A stretch of 64,000 bases of DNA, taken from contig NW_003314368.1 of the NCBI RefSeq assembly GCF_000143415.4, positions 206,792 to 270,791 on the forward strand. The letters run 5' to 3'. Shown one piece after another: positions 47,655 through 57,024 of this stretch (positions within the stretch are counted from its first letter, which is position 1; every line of letters starts with the position of its first letter). The position numbers and the translations under genes are program-made. The stretch comes from Selaginella moellendorffii (Eukaryota > Streptophyta > Lycopodiopsida > Selaginellales > Selaginellaceae). A model generated the notes under the pieces. It was given only the letters and a program-made list of their open reading frames with translations. It made no database searches and had not been told where the DNA came from.

Positions 47655-47800
47655 TCGTACTCGCGCTCGCACACTTGCGCTCGCATTGCGCTCCCACTCG
47701 CGATCACGCTCACATTCGCGCTCATCTACCTTCTTTACAGGTTTCTCGTGTGCATCGGCGTCCACTCGCGCTTGCATCACACTCGCGCTCGCATTGCGCT
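47655..47800. repeat. Second CpG-rich GCTCGCA array
   Basis: Runs of ACTCGCGCTCGCA, TTGCGCTCGCATTGCGCT and related blocks, about 230-370 bp upstream of the plus gene's start codon. It mirrors the array at 45180-45320. Confidence 0.6.
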
Positions 47801-48027
47801 TGTGTGCATCGGCGTCCACTTCAAGACACATCCAGTTTGTAACTTCGCCACCAACTCCGCCGCCCACTCCGCCACCCACACGCAGCCCACTTGGCATCCC
47901 AGGAGATTTCAGCGCCACTCTCCAACTGTAAGTGGCAGAGTAGCCTTGCTGCTACGATCCGCTGCACACACAGTGCACATTCGCCAGCGAGTCCGGCCTT
48001 AATTGTCACGCCTCCATTCGGCTTCAA

Positions 48028-51000
48028 ATGGTAAGTCTTTTAGGCCAAGTAGAAAATGGCATGAGGCCACATACCATTCAGTAGCAACATTGGCATGCAC
48101 CGATTGGGCTCTCGAGTGCAGTCCGGTTACAGATGGCGTGTAGCCTCACGCCATCTTAGGATGCAGCCTCAAGACATCTGATGCAGTGGTGAATGGCGTG
48201 TGGCCTCACGTTATTTCCAGCTGCTAGCTTTTCATCTGTCAGCTCTAATTGTTGTGCATTTCTGAACAGGCGAGGAATTGCGTTCTTCTTCCAGCCACTG
48301 TCAATGTGGATGTAGAGAAGGGGGAGGAGCTCACCAGTTGGACTTTTGGGATGGAAGGCGAGGATCTGAGGCTGTACAACACAGATGGTGGGAGAAAAGA
48401 ATGCATGGGGATCCTCATCCAAGTGACAGACACTCCATGCAGTTCCATGCAAGAATATGGACTGGCACTTGTGGTAGAGACAGCATCCGCCTTCAAGATC
48501 CACCTTGCACATCCTAGCGGCTTCCCGGAGGGGGGCAGCGGCTATGAGGAATTCCTAGAGGGAGCTAGGGAGAGGTTGTCCAGGAGGCCCACAATTTCAA
48601 AGATGCTGCGGGTCTATGAAGATCACATGGAATCCACGGACTTCACCAACTGCGATGTTCAAAAACTATATTCCAACATTGAGCCGTTGAGAGTGCCTCT
48701 AGTTCGCGAAGCAAAGGGGAAGGAGGTCGATCTGGAAACTACCCCGAAGCAGAAAAGGGTGGTCAAGCTCAAGCCGACGTCTGACTCTCCTGCTCCAAAA
48801 AAAAAGCTACTCGGTGATGCCATTGCCTCGGGTTCGAACACTACACCCACCAAAAAGAAGAGCCGCAAAGAGCAGAAAGAGCAAGAAGAGGCAGCAAAAA
48901 TCGTCGCAGATAATAGTACTTGTTACTATTCCAACAAAGTATATACAATCGACATGAGCCGTATTGACATCCAAAGCAAATACAACCACAGGCTAGTATC
49001 TAATGAGTGGGTGGAGAAACTGAAGCAGAAGATGCTGGCAAGTCCAGTAACACCCGACATCGTAGACGTGATCCCCTACTACCGAACAATGAAGGGCGAG
49101 ACGAGGTTTCCAGACTTGATCAATAGGAAGGTGTTGGACGATCAGAACATCCGGTTCTATGCCGTCTCCGGGCAGCATTCTAGCTTGGCGATGCAAGAGA
49201 TAGTTGTGGATATTATGGTGGGCGAGGAGGTGAAGAAAGTCTTCAAGACAAGAGTTGTCCGCCTGATAAAAGGCAACTCGCCCCTCCGATCTATCATATA
49301 CATCTCCCACGCGTAGAATGTCAAGCAAGAAACGTGCTACAAATCGGGTTTGCACGAGACATTGGCACGAACACGGAAGCTCTGGGTTCAACTGAAGAAG
49401 CCACAAAAACCAGGACAAGGACGTGCACTAGCAACTAGTGCCTGGCAGGTAAGCCTCATTGCATGTGGCATAGCATGTGGCCTCACGGCATTTCCATTGC
49501 AGGAATTCTTGAGTCTTCTCTCGAAAACACTAGGGGTCAATGACACACTCAGCATCCATAACATTCTACTCACGACAAAAGTTGTTTTTGACAAATGGGT
49601 AGATGTGCTGAGGAGGTACCATGACGGGGAGTTGCTAAACTCAATGGGTGTGGAGGACGGCCGGAAGCCCAATGATTTGAAGCTCAACGCCTTGCGTTTC
49701 TCGCGGTCTCTAGACGACGACGACCTTCTGACAGTGGCTAATGCTTTCCTACGTGGTGAGGTAGTCTTCAACAAGACCAAAATGACTCCCGGCCATATTG
49801 TGACATACGAGGACTTGTGCACGACTCTAAGAGCTCGTGCGCTATTGAAGGATTGGATCTTCAAGCAAGTGGCCGTGGAGAGGGTGAGCATCGACACCAC
49901 GCAAGAGATGATGGAAGAGCTGGAGTTGTCAAATGAAGACATCGACGAGTACGTGAAGGGGGCCCCCAAGTTCATCGATCTGCTGCGGGATGCCACGAAA
50001 AGTAAAGCTGAGAAGTTGGATCAGTATCCAAATTTCATTAAGAGTGATGTCGACTGCCGGCTTCAGAAACAGCTCGACCCCGCAGCAGAGGCCTATCGAG
50101 AACCTTACCGAGTATACGTGAATTCGGATGAGGATCAAAGGTGGAGGAGCATCGTTTCCCGCGGAGATGAGCAGGTCAAGAACATCTTTTGTGTGATGGA
50201 CTTTACAAACGAGGAGATCACTCATGCAGACGAAGTCAGCTCCATCATTGACTTAATGGTGGGACTTGCGGAGGTGGAATCTTCAGTCCACTATATGATC
50301 TACGACTCCGAATCCTATCACAAGTTCTGGAAGGCCTTGAACGAGGTGAAGGCTCGGTTGAAAGGCAAGGAGATGCGGGAGATCCATGGGATAATGGCTA
50401 AGAAGAAGATACCGACGAATGTCCGCATCTTCACACTCACCCTTGTTATTGGTCCTGCAGCAGAGTGGGACTGGAGTGACTTCCCAGCTTCGTTCGATAA
50501 GGCCGATCGAATTGATCTGAGGGAGGTCAATTTACCCGTGCCTGAGGAACTGAAGACGGCTATGGAGCTTTCGAATCCAGAGAAAGCTCCAGGTGTAGCA
50601 TGGGAAATGCTCAGCTGGGTCTTCAACGCAATAGCGGGTGGGTCACCTGCTTCTGACTCCAAGGGCAAATGCGTTGTCGAGTACAACTGCGGTGGACTAT
50701 TCTTTCGAGCCGCACTACTCAAGGGTGTCCCGTGTGTTGCGGTGACAAACTCCATTGAAGAGGTGACTTCAATGGAGCATATAATTACAGTTGCCAAAGA
50801 AAAACAGTATCTTCTCTGCGAACCTGGTGAGTACGCACTTTAAGTTTAAATGTTATCTCACAAGCGCTGTATGCAGGAGCGTGGCCACCCCCAGATGCTG
50901 AAATGGCATTAACAGCTACTGTTGAAGATACCCATGTTGGGCCGAGCTCACAACCTGCACAATGTAAGGTCACGTGAGGCCTCACGCCATTTTGATTATA

Positions 51001-53657
51001 GATCGTTGTGAATATTCAGACACGAGGACTGAAAAGCGCACTGGTGGCGCGTCGAAGAAGGACAAACAGACAAGCAATAGGAAAAAAGGAGGTACAAATT
51101 ATATTTGCAATGGCGTGTGGTCTCATGCCATTCCTTGCAAGAGACACTTCTTCAAAGGCAAAACAGGCAAGCACTAGCCAAGCTCAAACTGACAGTGGTC
51201 ATAAAAAGCGAAAGCACGTTGGACAGTCGTCGGGATCAGAGGCGTTTGATTCGAAAAGGAAGAAGGGCAACGAAAAGATGATAGGTAATGCCTCGCGGTT
51301 ATGGCGTGTGTGCTCATGCCATTCATTGTAGATCAAGGGCTGAGTGAAAGCAGCCAGTCACCACCTCCTGACTCAGATTCCTATGGCAGACTCCCCTTCC
51401 CCAATCTCAATGGAGAGGTACAATGGATGAGGGATGCTTTTCAAGTCAGGGCCACGTTTTTCTCATCTCGTCGTCTTCGAAGGGTGCAAGAACGTGCAAA
51501 AACCATGTTAAGACAGTCGGGTGAGGATACGGTCCTAGGTCACGCACTAAAACAGGCTATGGATGTTTTGTATTTTGAGATGGAGACTCGGCCAGATGAT
51601 TTACCCAAGATGGTCCTGGAAGAACAAGCCATCCAGCCTGAGCAGCCTATGGAAGAAATGCAGGAGGGGGATGAGGAGCCAGAGAAAGATAATGAGCAGG
51701 AAGAGCAGAAGGACGAAGAGGAGGACAAAGAAGAGGAGGACGAAGAAGAGGAGGACAAAGAGGACTTGGATGGTCCTCACAATGGTGACGATCACAATAA
51801 CGACGACGACGATGATGACGACGATGGCCAGCCTGAGGTGGCCAAAGAGCAGCGGAGGAAGGTCATACAAGACAAACCATTAGGTAAATAATAGTACATC
51901 CATTCCTAACCTTTTACCATTTCTAACATTGTCCATGTAGGTCGCAGAGCAAATGGTAAGTAGAGATTATTTAGTTGAATTAAGATACAAACTCTAGCCT
52001 TTAGTGTCGAGGAAGGATAGTGCCAAGCAAGGGTCGAAACGTATGTCCAATCCTTCAGAATCAGCAGTGCGCCCAAGTGATATCAGTCCTAGTTCCTCAA
52101 TAGCAATTGATGGTAAATACAGTATAGTCGATTCAATGTGCTAATGAGTTTGTTTTTAGTAGCCAGTAGGGAGGATACCATCTCAATCGAAGGGAGATAT
52201 TTGGACATGCATATGGATCCGCCAGTGGACTCTACTTGCCTGCAAGAGTCATCAGAGCTGGTGGAGACTACTATCCATATCAATGCCAAGCAAGCTGACC
52301 ACGCTCCACTTGATGCTGCCCATACCACTGAGTCAATCTTGTCCACGTATCCAACTGACGGTGACCAGGCGCCATTGGACCCTCATGAGGCCGCCCCAGC
52401 CGCCAAGCCGGTCGTATCCTCATTTCCAACGGACTCAACGTGTGCCCAATCGTCTGACTACGCGCCGTTGGAACCTCCCTACACCGCCCCTGCTGCCTGT
52501 TCGGTCATGTCCACTTTGCCAACGGAGGCACCAGCTGAAATGGTGTGTGATCACACGCCATCGGAACCACCCCATGCCACTGTTGAGCCAGTTGTACCAG
52601 AGTCTATAGCTGAAATGGCATGTGCCCACACGCCATCGGATGCGATTGACCCCACATTGCAGAGGAGAGTATTTCCACCCTTCACGTTTCCTGGACCAAA
52701 ACCCTCTCAACGACCATCGGGAGCACCATTCGCTAATATTGTAGATGGTAAAATTGACTTGTACCATTTTTTATGCTGACGCATTTCATTTCAGAGTCAC
52801 GGCGAAGGTACTGTATCGTTTTTGATCTGAACAGTGTCCTTTTCTCCCATGAGCGTGGCTCGTCCTCGAATGTCACTGCACCCTCCAAAGCCTGCGGTCG
52901 CAAGTTGTTCAAAAGAGACAGATTCACATTAATCACACGGGAGAAACTACGGGATCTAATAATGACCATGCGACACTTAAAACAGAGGGCCGGGTTCAAT
53001 TTGCAATTGGGAGTTTGGACATCCATGATGTGCCACAATGCATTAACGTTGCTACAGATGATGCACGATCAGACGCGAGTAATATTACCATTTGACTTTC
53101 TCCTAACGCAGGAGGATTGCTTGACTATGGTCCATATGAGGGGTAGCAAGCCCATCTTCGTCAAGCCAGAGGCTGTAGTGATGAACCGGACTGCTAGGTC
53201 AAGTGAAATCCTCATCATCGATGACTCGCCGATTAAAACTGCAACGAACACGCACACATATGCAGTGCACCCCATCTCTTGCAGTATGGAAACTAGGGAG
53301 AAGAAACCGTATGTTCTGGGGGACCTTGCAAAACGGATTGGAGCGATGGTGATAGAGAACTGGCCAGTCCAGGAGGTGGCTGCAGAAATCAGCCAAATGG
53401 CAGATGGAACGGTATATCAGAAGCCATTTGATCGGACAGACACCAGTCATCATTTATGGCATGTATATTGTCTAGCCAAGCACTATCCGCATCTCCATAA
53501 TCTGCTCAACCGGATGGGTTCTTCGACCACTGAACATGAGCGTGGACGTATTAGAGAAGAGATGGCATTACTATTGGGTTTAAATCCTGATAGTGTGGAG
53601 AGTGATGAAATTCCAAGATTATTGTATAGGCGTTGGAGGCAAAAAATAACAGTCTGA
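48028..53657 (+). CDS. 11-exon gene, unknown N-terminus, C-terminal FCP1/NIF-like HAD domain
   Basis: Exons: 48028-48030 (ATG), 48270-49448, 49503-50826, 50877-50963, 51002-51091, 51144-51284, 51332-51883, 51941-51955, 52005-52112, 52160-52747, 52795-53657. They sum to 4,950 nt and stay in frame, with GT-AG introns of 38-57 bp except the first (239 bp); most are phase 1. A TAG at 49314-49316 (codon 350, HA-stop-NVKQ) interrupts it where CAG would fit. Features: basic stretches (KKKSRKEQ, KRKHVGQSSG), an SGQHSSLAMQE motif near residue 302 vaguely like ParB/sulfiredoxin, an acidic run (51655-51835), proline-rich repeats (52280-52640), then the HAD domain: VFDLNSVLFSH (motif I with Asn for the second Asp), LGVWTSM, FVKPEAVV and ILIIDDSPIK. 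A phosphatase-like or binding role is possible. The N-terminal 1,000 residues are unrecognised. Confidence 0.72.
48055..48078. repeat. Palindrome copy in intron 1
   Basis: Arms AATGGCATG and CATACCATT around AGGCCA. Confidence 0.75.
48132..48155. repeat. Palindrome copy in intron 1
   Basis: Perfect 9-bp arms GATGGCGTG and CACGCCATC around TAGCCT. Confidence 0.85.
48192..48215. repeat. Palindrome copy in intron 1
   Basis: Arms AATGGCGTG and CACGTTATT around TGGCCT. Confidence 0.75.
49449..49502 (+). other. 54-bp intron 2 built around a palindrome copy
   Basis: GTAAGC ... CATTGCAG, phase 0, 18 codons long and free of stops, so retention would keep the frame (exitron-like). The palindrome-like core TGGCATAGCATGTGGCCTCA (49465-49484) plus CGGCATT fills half of it. 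Confidence 0.65.
50964..51001 (+). other. 38-bp intron 4 with palindrome
   Basis: GTAAGG ... GATTATAG. It contains the perfect 14-bp palindrome CGTGAGGCCTCACG (50973-50986) and the right arm CACGCCATT. The left arm runs into the donor site. Confidence 0.65.
51092..51143 (+). other. 52-bp intron 5 with full palindrome
   Basis: GTACAA ... TTGCAAGAG. The 24-bp copy at 51109-51132 (arms AATGGCGTG / CATGCCATT) occupies the middle. The acceptor could also be two bases earlier, but only this choice keeps the downstream basic segment in frame. Confidence 0.65.
51285..51331 (+). other. 47-bp intron 6 with full palindrome
   Basis: GTAATG ... CATTGTAG. The copy at 51300-51323 (arms TATGGCGTG / CATGCCATT) makes up half the intron. 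Splicing joins KMI to DQGLSES in phase 1. Confidence 0.75.
52539..52561. repeat. Palindrome copy within exon 10
   Basis: AATGGTGTGTGATCACACGC followed by CAT. The centre GTGTGATCACAC is perfect. It encodes part of a proline-rich repeat (HTPSEPPH). Confidence 0.7.
52614..52636. repeat. Second palindrome copy within exon 10
   Basis: AATGGCATGTGCCCACACGC followed by CAT, encoding EMACAHTPSD. Confidence 0.7.
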
Positions 53658-53691
53658 GATGGTATATATTTATTTAAAAATGTAACTTATT

Positions 53692-53713
53692 ATGGCATGG
53701 GGTTCCATGCCAT
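53692..53713. repeat. Palindrome copy just downstream of the plus-gene stop
   Basis: ATGGCATGG / CCATGCCAT with a 4-base centre, 35 bp after the TGA at 53655-53657. It mirrors the copy at 40986-41009 on the other side. Confidence 0.8.
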
Positions 53714-53982
53714 TGTATTAATATTAAAAGACAATTCTTTGAGAGGATTTGCATTATACTAGAAGTGTTACAGCATGTTATTGGAAGTCTACGAAGTTGT
53801 TTTATTAATAAGGGGAAAGTAAAGATTGAATGGGGACTTGGGCTCCACCTAGACTCGGAGCAACTGAGCCAATATTAAAAGGATGGAAAGAAATTGGACG
53901 ACGATGACAAGGAGAAGAGAGAGGTGAAGCAGTGGTAGAGGGAGGAGAAGTGATTGAGTAGACATTTCCTTGTTTAAAATAA

Positions 53983-54006
53983 AATGGCATGTGCCTCAAT
54001 GCAGTT
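53983..54006. repeat. Palindrome copy (degenerate), rightmost
   Basis: AATGGCATGTGCCTCAATGC followed by AGTT, about 70 bp inside the right inverted repeat. Confidence 0.5.
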
Positions 54007-54075
54007 GAATTTTGTTATATTTATATACTATATAAAGGTTTGGAAACCTTATTTTACAAGTGGGATAATGACAAT

Positions 54076-54097
54076 TCCCACTTTAACGAAATAGAGC
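54076..54097 (-). repeat. Right terminal inverted repeat
   Basis: Complement of 40358-40379 over 22 bp. A GTGGGATAATGACAATTCCCAC hairpin-like motif straddles its inner edge (54060-54081). Confidence 0.75.
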
Positions 54098-54546
54098 TTA
54101 CAAGGAATTCCTTCCCAAAGCTTGCGGCCAAAATAAAAAGAGAGAAATGACACCTCAGAGTGCTGCGTGTCACGCCGGGTTCACCAAGACACCCAAGAAA
54201 TTGACTTGAGAAGTCAAAATAAAAGTTCCAAAGTGCAATGTTAATAAAAGCCGAAACTACTCGAGAAAGAATAATGTGATTAAGATAGAGAAGGTGTCTT
54301 TAATGGGTTTAGTAAAGACTAAACTAATAAAGGGAGAGAACCACCACAAATGGTCAATTGAGTCTCTAAGTTGGAGAGACTATACTCTTTAGAGGATAGG
54401 AAAGGCATGATGAACCTTCAGTGTTGAACCATCAATAAATATTCACTTTGTGCTAAGGATGGAAAAGATAATATATCTTAGTGTTGCTTTATAAAATGGT
54501 TTATCATTCAATGAGGACATCAAACTTCATTTATGGGTGGTGGAGT
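54098..54546 (+). mobile_element. LARD interior, 3' end
   Basis: It follows 61740-62202 of the nearly complete LARD (AAATTGACTTGAGAAGTC, AAAAGTTCCAAAGTGC, ATGGGTGGTGGAG). The last block is the polypurine tract before the LTR. Confidence 0.75.
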
Positions 54547-56057
54547 TGTAAGACACAAATCCCTAAGCCCCAATGTGGAGTAAAAAAGGTGCCAGAAGTC
54601 TAACAAATGTAATATCTTTGGACCAAAGGCTCCAACTTGGAAAGTCAAGAGTGGGAGTGGAACTCTAAACAAAGTGCTCAAGAGGAGCATGAAGCAATTG
54701 GTAAATGACTCTCTAAAACAAGACACAAGAAGGACTGACACATAGCAAGTGTCATGACATATGGAAGTGTCAAGAACAAGTTCAAGAAGGAGTCTGAGAA
54801 GGAGTCCGAGATGGACCCGAGATAAAGTCTGAGATGGAGTTCGAGATGAACCTGAGATGGAGTCTAAGATGGACCCGAGATGGAGTCCGAGATGGACCCG
54901 AGATGGAGTTCGAGATGGAGCCTGAGATGGACTTGAGATGGAGTTTGATGTTGTGGCTGAGGCCAAGACCAAGATTGAGACCAAGACCAAGATCGAGACT
55001 GAGACCAAGACTGAGACTGAGACCAAGATTGAGACCAAGTCCAAGTCTGAGACCGAGTCCGAGTCTGAGTCCAAGTCCAAAGGTGAAAGCCCAAAGCATT
55101 CATCTCCTAGACCCTAAGGGGTTTAGTGAGCTCCAAAAGTATAGTAGCAAGAGGACTCTAGTGGAGCGAATTTAGCTAGGAAAGGCTAGTGTGACCAAGG
55201 AAGGGTATATCCACCTTTTGGGTGATGATATATCCACTAAAGAGTCCAAGGCTAGAGTGAATATGGACAAATAAGTGGGGTAACTTGGTGAAGTGTTCAA
55301 GAGCCAGCTCTAACTCTCGAAATGGTTGATGCTCCCAATCTAGGTGTGGGTGGCACTACCTGCTTGGATATTTAGCATAGCTCATTGGAACCTCACTCTA
55401 GCCACATGGCTAGGGCACCCAAAGGTAGAAGATGGGGAAAGTACCCATGAGGCTCGTATAAGGCTATAGTGTTTCGAAATGTTGTCCCAAAGTCCCAAAC
55501 TGTGGAAAGGAAGAAGAGCAATCCTCTAGTGTAGAGACCAAGGATATGGGCACATGGTGAGGAAATCTCAGATATCAGTGGGATATAATGGTTAGGCTTG
55601 TGAGTCTTGACCCAATGACAATGTTAGTGAACATGGCCATAGACAGAAAAGGACTTAATAGGGACTGAAAAAGGGATATTAGGGAAAGTTATTCCCTATA
55701 TCTACAAACATCATAAGGAGTGGATTTGGGATGATCACTCATGGATGGATGGCTTAGTCTTTGAAAGACAAAACTATGATGTAGGTGGTTTTGGATCACT
55801 GATGGGATAAAGGTGAATGGGCATGGCTTTAGCATAATAGATTGATATATCGTGGTACTTTTGGGTGTTAGTCATGGGATCAAACACATGGAGCACTTAG
55901 ACCAAGTGCAAAAGTTGAGTGGCATGGATGCCATTCTTGGGTCTAGCAAGTCCTCAAATCTGGAATAGAACTTATAGAAGTTGTGAGTGAGACTCTTTCA
56001 AGTGGTTGGAGTTGCAGTTAAATGACTAAAGTAGAATGGAAAATTTAGTCGCTTACA
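54547..56057 (+). repeat. LARD-A 3' LTR with minisatellite
   Basis: It starts TGTAAGACACAAATCCC after the polypurine tract and ends GTCGCTTACA. From about 54780 to 55085 it carries a GAGATGGAGTCC / GAGATGGACCCG 12-mer array that passes into GAGACC and GAGTCC 6-mers. Long frames in both strands across the array are repeat artefacts. Confidence 0.75.
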
Positions 56058-56316
56058 GATGTGTCTTGATTTTCCCTCATCTTAGGTATACCTAAAGATC
56101 CAATAACAAATGATGTTGCGATGGCAACAATGAGATATCAAGAAAGAGAGTTATCATTAGAAATGGAGTCATTGATAGAGAAAGAATCCTTATGTGCTTT
56201 TTTTGGGCTTCATTTTGATTAGGTTAGAATGTTATAAAGGGCTTAAGGTGGGGTCACTTTAGGTTATAGTAATAGAGATTTCTTTAGATGGGAAAATGTA
56301 TTTTGCACCAGATTTG
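56058..56316. other. Spacer between LARD copies
   Basis: About 260 bp, AT-rich, with no recognised gene or repeat. It may be the original target of the two LARD insertions. Confidence 0.35.
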
Positions 56317-56431
56317 TGTGAGATACAACCCAAAAGTGGAGCCAAAATGGTGCCACATAGTAGTGGCCAAAGCGGAAGCCAAACGAGCATAATACATTGG
56401 GACTAAAAGCTTCAACTTGAAAAGTCAAGAG
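56317..56431 (+). repeat. Broken LARD LTR start
   Basis: TGTGAGATACAACCC... repeats the first 115 bp of the LTR that starts again at 56432, with clear divergence. It is a truncated older copy. Confidence 0.6.
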
Positions 56432-56992
56432 TGTGAGACACAAAATCCCTAGGTGCCACATGATAGTGGCCGAAGCGAAAGCCAAACGAGCGTAACACGT
56501 TTGGACTAAAAGGTCGAGAGCGGGAGTGGAACTCCCAACAAAAGTGCTCAAGGAACAAGCACGAAGAGAGCAATAAGCGAGGCTCCAGAAAGGGACCCAA
56601 AAGGACCAACACATGACACGTGGAAGTGTCCGAGATGGAGTTTGAGATGGACCCGAGATGGACCGAGACAGAGTCTGAGATGGAGTCCGAGGTGGAGTCC
56701 AAGATGGAGTCCAAGATGGAGTCCGAGGTGGAGTCCGAGATGGAGTCCGAGATGGAGTCTGAGATGAAGTCCGAGATGGACCAAGATGGAGTCCGAGATG
56801 GACCCGAGATGGAGTCCGAGATGGACCAAGATGGAGTTCGAGATGGACCCGAGATGGAGTCCGAGATGGACTGAGATGGAGTCCGAGATGGACCCGAGAT
56901 GGAGTCCGAGATGGACCGAGATGGAGTCTGGGATGGAGTCCGAGATGGACCCAAGGTGGAGTCCGAGATGGACCCGAGATGGAGTCCGAAGT

Positions 56993-57024
<32 letters not shown>

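Larger units (their letters stand above)
44819..48027. promoter_or_regulatory. Divergent intergenic region of the TIR element
   Basis: 3.2 kb between the two start codons with no convincing gene. It holds palindrome copies at 44900, 44970-45029, 45068, 45671, 45747, 46603 and 46682. CpG-rich GCTCGCA arrays lie at 45180-45320 and 47655-47800. A (TTTAGGG)n telo-box-like run is at 46104-46123. Two tandemly duplicated segments are described separately. Promoters for both genes must lie here, but I cannot point to a TATA box with confidence. Confidence 0.55.
40358..54097. mobile_element. Putative giant TIR DNA transposon, 13,740 bp
   Basis: The ends are 22-bp perfect inverted repeats: 40358-40379 reads GCTCTATTTCGTTAAAGTGG plus GA, and 54076-54097 is its exact complement. 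Inside are two divergent transcription units: a transposase-like gene on the minus strand and a long multi-exon gene on the plus strand. The centre (44.8-48.0 kb) is non-coding and internally duplicated. A palindromic repeat family occurs throughout and, by eye, nowhere outside. The right flank resumes LARD-like sequence. No convincing target duplication is present (ACAAAT on the left, TTACAA on the right), possibly because the left flank was rebuilt by other insertions. A chance host-gene cluster between unrelated inverted sequences remains possible. Confidence 0.65.

Noticed and set aside
42443-49316. Alternative genetic code with TAG read as glutamine
   Set aside because: TGA also stands at arginine-like positions (43595, 43397), and aligned retroelement copies have CAG where others have TAG. 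Deamination explains both without recoding.
49350-50843. Separate 497-codon gene
   Set aside because: It is in the same frame as the preceding exon, separated only by the TAG at 49314, and its start is not a convincing ATG context. It is better read as part of the 11-exon gene.
40350-54105. Target-site duplication of the TIR block
   Set aside because: Flanks (left ACAAAT, right TTACAA) do not match at any length from 2 to 9 bases, so no duplication is claimed.
55915-55940. GGCATGGATGCCATTC as a palindrome copy outside the TIR block
   Set aside because: It is part of the LARD LTR, where it recurs as GGCGGGGATGCCATTC (58029) without the left arm; it lacks the GGCC centre and arm length of the family.
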